Notes under the pieces: generated by a model | The model's input: the letters and a program-made list of their open reading frames with translations, nothing else | Databases searched by the model: none | What the model was told of the DNA's origin: nothing | Made by a program: the position numbers and the translations under genes | Part shown: in pieces, positions 1 to 8,042 of the stretch | Numbering within the stretch: position 1 is the stretch's first letter | How the letters are laid out: each line of letters starts with the position of its first letter | From: Polymorphobacter fuscus | GTDB lineage: Bacteria; Pseudomonadota; Alphaproteobacteria; Sphingomonadales; Sphingomonadaceae | Direction of reading: 5' to 3' | DNA: 64,000 bases | NCBI RefSeq assembly: GCF_011927825.1 | Contig: NZ_JAATJI010000001.1 | Coordinates: forward strand, 496,001 to 560,000

Positions 1-2281
1 AGGTGTCGTGCTGATGATCAAGCATCAGAATGCCGCGGAAGTAGTCAAGGGCATCAAGGCGGCCGTCGACGGGCTCAACAGCCAGTTCCAGCTCGACGCC
101 CGGCGCGAAGGCCATGCGCCGCTGAAGATCCGCGCCACCTATCAGCGCACCAAGCTGATCGATCGCACCGTCGAGACAGTGGCGGAAAACCTGCTCGTCG
201 GCGCGGCGCTGGTCACCGCCATCTTGCTCGTCTTCCTGCGCAACTGGCGCGCCGCGCTCGCTGTCGCCGCGATCATCCCGCTGGCGCTTCTCGCGGCCTT
301 TGCCGGGCTTTACCAGGTCAATGTGCCGGCCAACCTCATTTCCATGGGGGCGGTGGATTTCGGCATCATCATCGATTCCGCCGTCGTGCTTGTCGAGGCG
401 ATGATGGTCGGCCTTGCCATCGAGGCGGCCCGCCATGGCGGGCTGTTGAGCAACCACCAGAAGGAAGGCGTCGTCCGCAGCACGGTCGGCACGCTCGGCA
501 AGCCGATCCTGTTTTCCAAGGCCATAATCATCATGGCCTTTGTTCCCATCTTCACCTTCCAGCGCGTCGAAGGGAAGATGTTCTCCCCCGTGGCACTGAC
601 GCTCACCTTTGCGCTGCTTGCGGCGCTGGTGCTGACACTAACCTTCCTGCCGGCGGTGCTGTCGCTGCTCGTCACCCGCCACGATATGGCCGAAAAGCAC
701 ATCGCCTGGATGGACCGGCTGCGCGACCGCTACCGCCGCGTGCTCGACTGGGCGGCGCCGCGCGACAGGCTGATCTTCACCCTCTCCATCGCCGCGCTTG
801 TCGTTACCGGGGTGCTGGTGCCCAAGCTGGGGTCGGAGTTCCTGCCCAAGCTCGATGAAGGCAATATCTGGCTGACCGTCCAGCTGGCGCCGTCGGCGGC
901 GATGGAGACGACACGCAAGGTCGAATCGACCATCCGCCACATCATGCTGACCTATCCCGAAGTCCGGCAGGTCGTGTCCGAAACCGGCCGCCCCGATGAC
1001 GGCACCGACCCCAAGGGCCCATCGAGCCTGCAGATGTTGATCGACCTCAAGCCGCGCGACGAATGGCGCGCGCAGTTTCCGACCAAGGAGGCACTGGAAA
1101 ACGACATGCGCCGCCGCGTCGATGTCATGCCGGGCGTGCCGACCAACTTCAGCCAGGTCATCGAGGACAGCGTCGAGGAAAGTCTGTCGGGCGTGAAGGG
1201 CGAAATCTCCATCAAGATCTTCGGCCCCGATCTCGCCGTTCTGGAGGCGCTGGCCGATCGCACTGCCCGCGTCGTCGCCGCCGTGCCGGGCGCTGCCGAT
1301 GTCGCCGCCATCAAGGTCGGCGGGCAAAGCGAGCTTCGCGCTGTGCTCGACCGCGCCGCCATGGCGCGGCTGGGGCTCAACCCCGGCGATGCCAATGCCG
1401 CCATCCAGGCGGCCTTCGGCGGCGCTGTCGTCGGCGCCGCCTATGAAGGCGACCGCAAGTTCGACATCGTGGCGCGCTTTGCCGAGGACCAGCGCAACGC
1501 CGTCGACGATCTGGCGCAGTTGCAGATCCCCCTGCCCGCCGGCGGCACGGTGTCGCTCGGCGAAATCGCCCGCATCGACGTGCGCATGGGCGCCTCGCGG
1601 ATCAGCCGCGAAGCCGGCGGCCGCAACGTCGCGGTCAAGGCCAATGTGTCGGGCCGTGACCAGGGCGGTTTCGTCACCGATGCGCAAAAGGCCGTCGCGG
1701 CACAGGTCAGGTTGCCGGCCGGTTACCGCATGACCTGGGGCGGCCAGTTCGAAAACCAGCAGCGCGCGATGAAGCGCCTGTCGATCATCGTCCCCATCGC
1801 GCTGCTGGGCATTTTCGCACTGTTGTTCGGTGCGTTCAAATCGGTGCGCTTCGCCGCCGTCATCCTCGCCATGGTGCCTTTCACCATGATCGGCGGCATG
1901 GCGGCGCTGGGGTTGGCGGGCCTGCATCTGTCGGTGTCCGCCGCGGTCGGCTTCATCGCCGTCGTCGGCATTTCGGTGCAGAACGGTGTCGTCATGCTCG
2001 AACATGTGACGACACTGATCAGCGACGGCATGCCGATCGACCGCGCCATCCTCGAAGGGCCCGTCGACCGGCTGCGGCCGATCCTGATGACGGCGCTGAT
2101 GGCAGGGCTGGGGCTGTTGCCGGCAGCGCTGTCCACCGGCATCGGGTCGGAAACGCAGCGCCCGTTCGCCTGTGTCATTGTCGGCGGCATCGTCTCGGCG
2201 ACGCTGTTCATGCTGGTGCTGCTGCCGCTGGCGCTGCGCCGGCTGAGCCGCAACGACGCGGGCGCGCAGGCTTTGACGTAA
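1..2281 (+). CDS. Heavy-metal efflux RND permease, CzcA/CusA type (5' end outside window)
   Basis: Inner-membrane proton-driven pump of the HME-RND family, expected to work with a periplasmic adaptor and an outer-membrane channel to expel divalent or monovalent metal ions. The reading frame is open to the left edge (first whole codon at base 2), so the roughly 758 residues seen are the C-terminal three quarters of a protein normally about 1,030-1,070 long. The segment GAVDFGIIIDSAVV is the TM4 region, with the two acidic residues of the CzcA proton relay. Near the C-terminus, the FIAVVGISVQNGVVMLEH stretch is the RND repeat of TM10. Long hydrophobic blocks alternate with one large periplasmic loop. 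The D-F-G context favours a CzcA-like (Zn/Co/Cd) over a CusA-like (Cu/Ag) pump, but the substrate is inference. Its adaptor genes would lie upstream, outside the window. Confidence 0.9.
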   Translation, partial: GVVLMIKHQNAAEVVKGIKAAVDGLNSQFQLDARREGHAPLKIRATYQRTKLIDRTVETVAENLLVGAALVTAILLVFLRNWRAALAVAAIIPLALLAAFAGLYQVNVPANLISMGAVDFGIIIDSAVVLVEAMMVGLAIEAARHGGLLSNHQKEGVVRSTVGTLGKPILFSKAIIIMAFVPIFTFQRVEGKMFSPVALTLTFALLAALVLTLTFLPAVLSLLVTRHDMAEKHIAWMDRLRDRYRRVLDWAAPRDRLIFTLSIAALVVTGVLVPKLGSEFLPKLDEGNIWLTVQLAPSAAMETTRKVESTIRHIMLTYPEVRQVVSETGRPDDGTDPKGPSSLQMLIDLKPRDEWRAQFPTKEALENDMRRRVDVMPGVPTNFSQVIEDSVEESLSGVKGEISIKIFGPDLAVLEALADRTARVVAAVPGAADVAAIKVGGQSELRAVLDRAAMARLGLNPGDANAAIQAAFGGAVVGAAYEGDRKFDIVARFAEDQRNAVDDLAQLQIPLPAGGTVSLGEIARIDVRMGASRISREAGGRNVAVKANVSGRDQGGFVTDAQKAVAAQVRLPAGYRMTWGGQFENQQRAMKRLSIIVPIALLGIFALLFGAFKSVRFAAVILAMVPFTMIGGMAALGLAGLHLSVSAAVGFIAVVGISVQNGVVMLEHVTTLISDGMPIDRAILEGPVDRLRPILMTALMAGLGLLPAALSTGIGSETQRPFACVIVGGIVSATLFMLVLLPLALRRLSRNDAGAQALT

Positions 2282-2421
2282 GCTGGCGAACCGGCCGCCA
2301 TCCCGGCCTGACATCGGACCGGGGTGGCTCCGTATTCTTCCGTAAATCGCAGCTGCGCCCGATCCGGCAATGTGATTTCGGGTCGCCGCACGGGCTGCGG
2401 CGCCTGCCGGGAGCGACGGGC

Positions 2422-3231
2422 GTGAAAACCATCATGCTGCACATCCATGATGACAGCGAGCAAGCCGGCCGCCTGCAGATCGCCATCGACCTGGCGCGCG
2501 CCGCCGATGCCCATATCACCTGCCTGCAGCTTGTCGGGCTGGAACCGCTGGGGATCGACCCGCTGGGGGGCTTCTTCGGCCTGTCGGCCATGATCGAGAC
2601 CATCCACGCGCACGACCACCGCTTTCGCCAGGACCTCGAGGCGCGGCTGCGCCAGGAAGGCGTTGCCTGGGACTGGCGCTGCTTCGACGGCGCCGTCATC
2701 GAAACGCTGATCGCGCAAAGCCGGCTCGCCGATGTGCTCGTGATCAGCCAGCCGGTTGCAGGTCGCCAGGGTGCCGATGACCCATTGCCGATCGTCGCCG
2801 ATGTCGTCCTCCACAACAATGCCCCGGTGCTGGTCGTCCCGATCGGCGCGAAGGCTTTTGCCGCCAACGCCGATGCGATGCTGGCATGGAATGGCTCGGC
2901 CGAGGCGGCCCACGCCATGCGGCTTGCCTTGCCGCTGCTCAAGCGCGCCGCCTGTGTCCATATCGTCGAAGTCAGCGATGATCGCCCCGGGGCGCCGGCG
3001 GCCGATGCCGCCCTGTTCCTCGCCCGCCATGGCATCGCCTGCGAAGTCCATGAATGGCCCGCCAAGGGGCGTCGAACCGCCGTTGCCCTCCGCCACGCCG
3101 CGACCGAGCTCGACGCGCGCTACGTCGTCATGGGCGCCTATGGCCACAGCCGGCTGCGCGAAACGGTGCTGGGCGGCGTGACGCGCGAACTGATCCAGTC
3201 CTCCACGGTGCCATTGCTGCTGGCACATTGA
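2422..3231 (+). CDS. Tandem-domain universal stress protein (UspA family)
   Basis: Cytoplasmic protein of 269 residues, about twice a single Usp domain. The first half starts with the usual beta strand (KTIMLHIHDD) and ends near VLVVPIG. The second half ends with VMGAYGHSRLRE and a downstream G-x9-S, the ATP-binding G-2x-G-9x-G(S/T) pattern, so the second domain looks able to bind ATP. The first domain has only a degenerate version of that loop. The start is a GTG at 2422 with GGGAG about nine bases upstream. It lies directly upstream of fixL with a 44-base gap. Usp genes often sit beside cbb3 oxidase and FixLJ loci and are induced at low oxygen in other proteobacteria; a role in micro-oxic survival here is inference from position. 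Confidence 0.88.
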   Translation: MKTIMLHIHDDSEQAGRLQIAIDLARAADAHITCLQLVGLEPLGIDPLGGFFGLSAMIETIHAHDHRFRQDLEARLRQEGVAWDWRCFDGAVIETLIAQSRLADVLVISQPVAGRQGADDPLPIVADVVLHNNAPVLVVPIGAKAFAANADAMLAWNGSAEAAHAMRLALPLLKRAACVHIVEVSDDRPGAPAADAALFLARHGIACEVHEWPAKGRRTAVALRHAATELDARYVVMGAYGHSRLRETVLGGVTRELIQSSTVPLLLAH

Positions 3232-3275
3232 CGCGCAGAGATTGAACAAGGGCTGCCCCGGGCCTAGACAGGCTT

Positions 3276-4481
3276 GTGTGCCCCTTTCGAACTCCATCGC
3301 CACAGGGCAGCAGCGTTGTCGGCTTCGAAGGCGACGCGGCCTATCAGCAGTCGATCCTGGCCACTGTCCCCGACGCCATGATCGTCATCGATTCGCACGG
3401 CGCCATCCTGTCGTTCAGCGCCGCTGCTGAACGCATGTTTGGCTATGCCGAAGGCGATGTCGCCGGACAGAATGTCAAGATGCTGATGCCCGATCCGGAC
3501 CGCGAGGCGCATGACGCCTATATGGACCGCTACATGACGACCGGCGTCGCCCGCATCATCGGCATTGGCCGGGTGACCACGGCGCGGCGGCGCGACGGCA
3601 GCAATTTCCCCATCGAACTGTCGATCGGCGATGCCGACACCCCGCATGGCCGCGTCTTCACCGGCTTCATCCGCGATCTTTCGGAACGGCAGCGAACCGA
3701 ACGCCGGCTCAACGACCTCCAGGTCGAACTGAGCCATATCTCGCGGGTGAGTGCCATGGGTTCGCTTGCCGCCGCGCTCGCGCATGAGCTCAACCAGCCG
3801 CTGACCGCGATCGCCAATTACATGGAAGGCGCCCGCGACCTCCTCGACACCCCCGATGCGGCGGCGCTCGAGATGGTCCGCGAAGCGCTCGACGAAGCCG
3901 CCGGCCAATCGATCCGCGCCGGCCAGATCGTCCGTCGGCTTCGCGACTTCATCGCCCGCGGCGAAAGCGAAAAGCATATCGAAAGCCTGCGACGCCTGGT
4001 GACCGAAGCCAATGCCCTGGCGCTGACCGGGACGGGCGTTGCCGCCATCGACGTCAGCATTCGCCTCGACAGCCTTGCCGACGACGTATTGGTCGATCGC
4101 ATCCAGATCCAGCAGGTCCTGCTCAACCTCATCCGCAACGCCGTCGAGGCGATCCAGGGTGCCGGGCAGCGCCAGTTGTCCGGCCCGGGGCATGGCGCCG
4201 CGCGTCGCCGTATCGAGATCCGCAGCCGTGCCGATGGCGACGACATGGTCGTCATCACCGTCGCCGACAGCGGCCCCGGCCTTTCGCACACCATCCAGCA
4301 GCATCTTTTTGAACCCTTCCAGACCAGCAAGGAGCAGGGCATGGGACTTGGCCTGTCGATCAGCCGCACCATCGTGGAGGCCCATGGCGGCCGCATCTGG
4401 GCCGAACCCGCCGATATCGGCGGTGCCGCCTTTCACTTCAGCCTCGTCCGCGCCGCCGCCGCGCAGCATCCCGATGACTGA
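3276..4481 (+). CDS. fixL: Oxygen-sensing histidine kinase FixL (haem PAS)
   Basis: Soluble sensor kinase of 401 residues that autophosphorylates when its PAS-bound haem loses oxygen and passes the phosphate to FixJ. The PAS domain spans about residues 22-137. Using the GTG at 3276 as residue 1, the haem ligand region reads EAHDAYMDRY with His79, and the haem-pocket arginine is Arg99 in IIGIGR. Their 20-residue spacing equals His200/Arg220 of Bradyrhizobium japonicum FixL. The phospho-acceptor is His170 in ALAHELNQPL. The ATPase domain follows, with an N box (NLIRNAVEAI), a G1 box (DSGPGL) and a G2 box (GMGLGLSISR). No membrane segment is visible, as in B. japonicum FixL. The exact start is uncertain because no good ribosome site precedes the GTG. 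The gene overlaps fixJ by eight bases, indicating co-translation. Confidence 0.93.
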   Translation: MCPFRTPSPQGSSVVGFEGDAAYQQSILATVPDAMIVIDSHGAILSFSAAAERMFGYAEGDVAGQNVKMLMPDPDREAHDAYMDRYMTTGVARIIGIGRVTTARRRDGSNFPIELSIGDADTPHGRVFTGFIRDLSERQRTERRLNDLQVELSHISRVSAMGSLAAALAHELNQPLTAIANYMEGARDLLDTPDAAALEMVREALDEAAGQSIRAGQIVRRLRDFIARGESEKHIESLRRLVTEANALALTGTGVAAIDVSIRLDSLADDVLVDRIQIQQVLLNLIRNAVEAIQGAGQRQLSGPGHGAARRRIEIRSRADGDDMVVITVADSGPGLSHTIQQHLFEPFQTSKEQGMGLGLSISRTIVEAHGGRIWAEPADIGGAAFHFSLVRAAAAQHPDD

Positions 4482-5097
4482 ACCGACCGTCTATCTCGTC
4501 GACGATGAAGCCGCCGTACGCCGCTCGGTCAGCTTCATGCTCAAGACTGCCGGGATCACCGTGATCGGTTTTGAATCGGGGGAAGAATTTCTCAAGGTCG
4601 CCGCCGGCCTCGCGCCGGGCTGCGTGCTGCTCGATGTTCGCCTCAGCGGCATCGACGGTATGGCCGTCCAGCAGACGCTGCGCGCGCGCGGCATCATGCT
4701 GCCGGTCGTCATCATCACCGGCCATGGCGATGTCGGCCTGGCCGTCCGCGCCATGAAAGCCGGCGCCGTCGACTTCATCGAGAAGCCCTTCGAAAAGGCG
4801 ACGCTGCTCGCCGCCATCGACCAGGCGCATGTCCACAACCAGGGCCGCGAGGAACTGCACCGGCTCGCCGAGACGGCACAGGCGCGGCTGAACGTTCTCA
4901 CGCCGCGCGAACGCGATGTGCTCGAGGGCCTCGTCAACGGCCATTCGAACAAGGTCGTTGCCTATGACCTCGGCATCAGCCCGCGCACCGTCGAAATCCA
5001 CCGCGCCAACCTGATGTCCAAACTCGCCGTAAACAGCCTGTCCGATGCCTTGCGGATCGCCTTTACCGCGCGTGTGGGGTCGCTCGGCCAGGACTGA
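4474..5097 (+). CDS. fixJ: Response regulator FixJ
   Basis: DNA-binding response regulator of 207 residues, the partner of FixL. The receiver domain has the acidic pair Asp10-Asp11, phospho-acceptor Asp54 in LLDVRLSG, Thr82 in IITGHGD and Lys104 in EKPF. A LuxR/NarL-type helix-turn-helix follows (LTPRERDVLEGL, then SPRTVEIHRANLMSKL). The ATG at 4474 overlaps the fixL stop. FixJ in rhizobia and Caulobacter activates fixK, which then activates cco genes. No fixK is visible in this window, so the regulator either acts on a distant fixK or on local promoters directly. It converges on the cco operon with a 24-base gap. Confidence 0.94.
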   Translation: MTEPTVYLVDDEAAVRRSVSFMLKTAGITVIGFESGEEFLKVAAGLAPGCVLLDVRLSGIDGMAVQQTLRARGIMLPVVIITGHGDVGLAVRAMKAGAVDFIEKPFEKATLLAAIDQAHVHNQGREELHRLAETAQARLNVLTPRERDVLEGLVNGHSNKVVAYDLGISPRTVEIHRANLMSKLAVNSLSDALRIAFTARVGSLGQD

Positions 5098-5121
5098 TCC
5101 TGTCATTGGCGGGCGGACGCT

Positions 5122-5319
5122 TCAAGGGCGCCCCTTGCGGCGCCCACAGCCGGCGTGGCACGCCTTGTCACAGTCATCCGGCTGCTGCCCCGGCACCGGC
5201 ACGCTGCCGCCGCTGCACAGCGTCGCCCGACCCGGCGGCATCGCGGCCGCGCTGCTGCCGGCCAGCATCACCACGGCACACAGCGCTGGCAGCCATCGCA
5301 GAAGGCGCTCATCCTGCAT
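5122..5319 (-). CDS. Small exported Cys-rich protein at the end of the cco operon
   Basis: Predicted protein of 65 residues. The N-terminus carries positive charges, then a hydrophobic stretch ending in small residues (WLPALCAVVMLAGSSAAA), which looks like a cleavable Sec signal. The mature part is about 40 residues and holds four cysteines in C-S-G-G and CDKACHAGC, then a basic tail RRKGRP. The ATG at 5319 sits inside the 3' end of ccoS with a GGGGG run about five bases upstream; a GTG two codons earlier (5325) is an alternative. I do not recognise a named family. Overlap with ccoS and position after CcoI and CcoS suggest a role linked to cbb3 assembly, possibly thiol or copper handling, but that is inference. 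Confidence that it is translated is moderate. Confidence 0.55.
   Translation of the reverse strand: MQDERLLRWLPALCAVVMLAGSSAAAMPPGRATLCSGGSVPVPGQQPDDCDKACHAGCGRRKGRP
5126..5145. terminator. GC-rich hairpin between converging fixJ and cco operons
   Basis: GGGCGCC and GGCGCCC can pair around a six-base loop (CCTTGC). It lies 29 bases past the fixJ stop and overlaps the last codons of the converging small Cys-rich gene. There is no T tract, so it is only a possible terminator for fixLJ. Confidence 0.35.
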
Positions 5320-5476
5320 CGTCACCCCCGAGCGGCGTGTCGTCGTCGATCAGGATCCGCACCGCGGCGCCGTCGAGATCGTCATACTGGCCATGCCGCA
5401 ACGTCCAGAAAAACACCGCCAGTCCCGCCAGGCCCAGCGCCAGCGCCACCGGGATCAGGATCATCAGCCCGTTCAC
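5309..5476 (-). CDS. ccoS: cbb3 oxidase maturation protein CcoS
   Basis: Small membrane protein of 55 residues required for inserting haem b and copper into cbb3 oxidase in Rhodobacter and others. It starts with a GTG that overlaps the ccoI stop (GTGA). One N-terminal membrane helix (LMILIPVALALGLAGLAVFF) is followed by W-x-L-R-x-GQYDDLDG, the CcoS signature, and an acidic tail containing ILIDDDTPL. The length matches the family (about 45-65). It is the last of the conserved ccoGHIS genes; the stop is overlapped by the downstream Cys-rich gene. Confidence 0.92.
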   Translation of the reverse strand: MNGLMILIPVALALGLAGLAVFFWTLRHGQYDDLDGAAVRILIDDDTPLGGDDAG

Positions 5477-7596
5477 CGCGCCGCGCTCCGCAGCCGCAGC
5501 GCATTGGCGACGACAAGGATCGACGATCCCGACATAGCGACCGCCGCGACCAGCGGCGTAACCTGCCCGGCGATCGCCAGCGGTACGGCAACGACATTAT
5601 AGGCGATCGCCGCTGCAAAATTCTGCCGCACGATCCGCGCCGTTGCCCGCGCCACGCCCACTGCGATCGCGACGGGTGCCAGGCTGTCGCCCAGGAACAC
5701 CGCGTCCGCGGCATTCTGGCTGGCGTCGCTGGCCGTCGCCGGCGCCATCGCGACATGGCCGGCGGCGAGCGCCGGACCATCGTTCAACCCGTCGCCGACC
5801 ATCAGCACCCGCGCGCCGGCCATTGTCATTTCACCGATCGCCGCCAGCTTGTCCTGCGGTGACAGCCCGGCGCGCGCCGGCAGGCCCAGCACGTCCGCCA
5901 CCGGCACCACGGCCGCCGCCCGGTCCCCCGACAGGATCGAAGCCGGCAGCCCCATGGCGGACAAGCGCGCCACCGTTGCCGCCGCATCGGGGCGCAGCGG
6001 ATCGGCAAAACGCAGCAGCCGCGGCGGCGCATCGCCGACCGTCAGCACACAGGCAAGGCCGTCGGCCGCATCCGCGGCGGGTCGCGCCAGCGCCACCTTC
6101 TGGCCCTGCCAGACGCCCGATACGCCCATGCCGGCCACTTCGGCCACGTCACTGACCGGCGCCGGCACCACGGCCTCGGCCGTCAGTGCACGGCGCAGCG
6201 CCATGCTGAGCGGGTGCCGGCTGTGTTCGGCCAGCGCCAATGCCAGCGACTTGTCCGCCATGGCAAGCGCCGCCAGGTCGAGCGGCTGCGGCCGTCCCAG
6301 CGTCAGCGTCCCGGTCTTGTCGAACACCACGGCATCGGCCTCGGCCAGCCGCTCGAGGGCCGACCCGTCCTTGACCAGCACGCCGCCGCGCATCAACGCC
6401 CCGGCCGCAACGATCTGCGCTGCCGGCACCGCCAGCCCGAGTGCGCAGGGACAGGTGATGATCAGCACGGCGGCTGCGATCAGCAGCGATTGGTGCCACC
6501 CTGCCCCCGCCGCCAGCCAGCCGATCAGGCTCATCAGCGCCAGCCCGTGCACGGCGGGCGCATACAGCCGCGCGGCGCGATCGGCGATGCGGACATAGCG
6601 CGACCGGGACTGGCCCGCCGATTCCATCAGCCGGGCAATATCGGCGATCCCGGTGGCGGCGCCCGCGGCGGTGATCCGAACCGTCAAAGGGGCATCGATA
6701 TTGATCGATCCGGCGAGTGCCCGGTCCCCCGGCAGCACCTGCACCGGCAGGCTTTCCCCGGTCAGCAGCGACTGGTCGCAATGGCTGCGCCCGGCGATGA
6801 CCTCGCCATCGGCTGCCAGCCGCTCCCCCGCTGCGACGATCATGACCATCCCGACCCGCAAGTCGGCCGCCTTGACCCAGGCCGTGCCGCCGTCGCCCTG
6901 CCGTACCAGCGCCCCCGGTGCGGTGTGGCGCAGCAAGGCCGTGACGCCGTCGCGCGCCCGGTCGCGCATGACCGCATCGAGCCAGCGGCCGGTCAGCAGG
7001 AAAAACAGCAACATCACCGCGCTGTCGAAATAGGCATGGGCGCCGCCGGTGATCGTTTCATAAAGGCTGAGCGCGGTTGCCAGCCCCACGCCGATGGTGA
7101 TCGGCACGTCCATGTTGGTGCGCCCGGCCCGCACCGCGCGCCAGGCCGAGCGAAAGAATGGCCGCCCGGCATAGGCGATCGCCGGCAAGGCGATCATTGC
7201 CGACAACCAGTGGAACATGTCGCGCGTCGGCCCCGCCGCGCCCGCCCAGACCGATACCGACAGCAGCATGACGTTCATCGCGGCAAAGCCGGCGACCGCC
7301 ACCGCGCGCAACAATTCGCGGCTCTCGCTGCCATCGTCCGCGGCCATGACGTCGGCAAGCGGCACGGCCTCGAACCCCAGTCCGGCAAACGCCCCTGCCA
7401 GCGCCGCGTCCGACAGCGCCGCATGGGTGACCGTCACCCGTTTGGCGGTGAAGTTGACGCGCGCCGCTGCCACCCCCGGCACCGCTGCCAGTCCGCTTTC
7501 CAGCTTGGCAATGCAGCCGGCGCAGCGCATCCCGGGCACGGAAAACAGCGTTTCGGGCAATGGCGTGCCCGGGGTCGGCAAGGTCGGCGCGTTCAT
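5473..7596 (-). CDS. ccoI: Copper-translocating P-type ATPase CcoI/FixI
   Basis: Membrane P1B-type ATPase of 707 residues that moves copper across the inner membrane for cbb3 oxidase assembly. The N-terminal heavy-metal domain has Cys25 and Cys28 in GMRCAGC. The transmembrane metal site is Cys382-Pro-Cys384 (TCPCALGL). The phosphorylation motif DKTGT begins at Asp426, HP is at 461-462, and the hinge motif GDGLNDGPALA is near the C-terminus. A His appears in place of the usual extra N-terminal Cys clusters of CopA. The ATG at 7596 overlaps the ccoH stop (ATGA) and its own stop overlaps the ccoS start, so translation is coupled on both sides. The frame stays open upstream of 7596, but only this ATG fits the operon junction and the domain boundary. 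Confidence 0.95.
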   Translation of the reverse strand: MNAPTLPTPGTPLPETLFSVPGMRCAGCIAKLESGLAAVPGVAAARVNFTAKRVTVTHAALSDAALAGAFAGLGFEAVPLADVMAADDGSESRELLRAVAVAGFAAMNVMLLSVSVWAGAAGPTRDMFHWLSAMIALPAIAYAGRPFFRSAWRAVRAGRTNMDVPITIGVGLATALSLYETITGGAHAYFDSAVMLLFFLLTGRWLDAVMRDRARDGVTALLRHTAPGALVRQGDGGTAWVKAADLRVGMVMIVAAGERLAADGEVIAGRSHCDQSLLTGESLPVQVLPGDRALAGSINIDAPLTVRITAAGAATGIADIARLMESAGQSRSRYVRIADRAARLYAPAVHGLALMSLIGWLAAGAGWHQSLLIAAAVLIITCPCALGLAVPAAQIVAAGALMRGGVLVKDGSALERLAEADAVVFDKTGTLTLGRPQPLDLAALAMADKSLALALAEHSRHPLSMALRRALTAEAVVPAPVSDVAEVAGMGVSGVWQGQKVALARPAADAADGLACVLTVGDAPPRLLRFADPLRPDAAATVARLSAMGLPASILSGDRAAAVVPVADVLGLPARAGLSPQDKLAAIGEMTMAGARVLMVGDGLNDGPALAAGHVAMAPATASDASQNAADAVFLGDSLAPVAIAVGVARATARIVRQNFAAAIAYNVVAVPLAIAGQVTPLVAAVAMSGSSILVVANALRLRSAAR

Positions 7597-8042
7597 TGCA
7601 AGGTCGCGCCCAGCCGCATCACGTCGCTGCCGCGGTGGAGGGCGACGGCAACATGCCAGCGTCCGCGCGGCAACGCCGCATCGCTGCGCAGAACATTGTC
7701 GTCCCCGATCGTGAAGGCCAGCGGCACGTCGGCGGCCCGCCCCAGCGGATGACGCGCAGTGCCGGTGGCGGTGAAGCCCTGCGGCGCCCCGCCTGCCACC
7801 GCGACTGTGACATGACGGCCTGCGTCGACCGCCAGCGTCGGCGACCAGCCGAGCTGCTTCTGCACGCGCGCCGCCGCCAGCCAGCCATTGTAGCGCTGGC
7901 TGGCGACATAGCTGTTCTCGACAACGGTGCCGCCGAAGGTGTTGCTGGCGAACCACGCCATGGTGAAGTTGACCGCGATGATGAGGCCGAAAAAGCCGAT
8001 CATCACCATCCACATATGGCGTGCGGTAAAGCCGCGGCTCAT
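7593..8042 (-). CDS. ccoH: cbb3 oxidase assembly protein CcoH/FixH
   Basis: Protein of 149 residues anchored by one N-terminal membrane helix (MWMVMIGFFGLIIAVNFTMA) with a periplasmic FixH domain. The segment after the helix, including NSYVASQRYNGWL, is the conserved FixH start. In Rhodobacter and Pseudomonas, FixH stays bound to the oxidase and stabilises its assembly with CcoI. The ATG overlaps the ccoG stop and its stop overlaps ccoI, each by four bases. Confidence 0.92.
   Translation of the reverse strand: MSRGFTARHMWMVMIGFFGLIIAVNFTMAWFASNTFGGTVVENSYVASQRYNGWLAAARVQKQLGWSPTLAVDAGRHVTVAVAGGAPQGFTATGTARHPLGRAADVPLAFTIGDDNVLRSDAALPRGRWHVAVALHRGSDVMRLGATLQ

Noticed and set aside
638..2314. 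Long open frames opposite the RND pump and other genes
   Set aside because: GC-rich coding DNA leaves antisense frames open; these translate to Arg/His/Ala-rich text without domains, and the plus-strand protein is clear.
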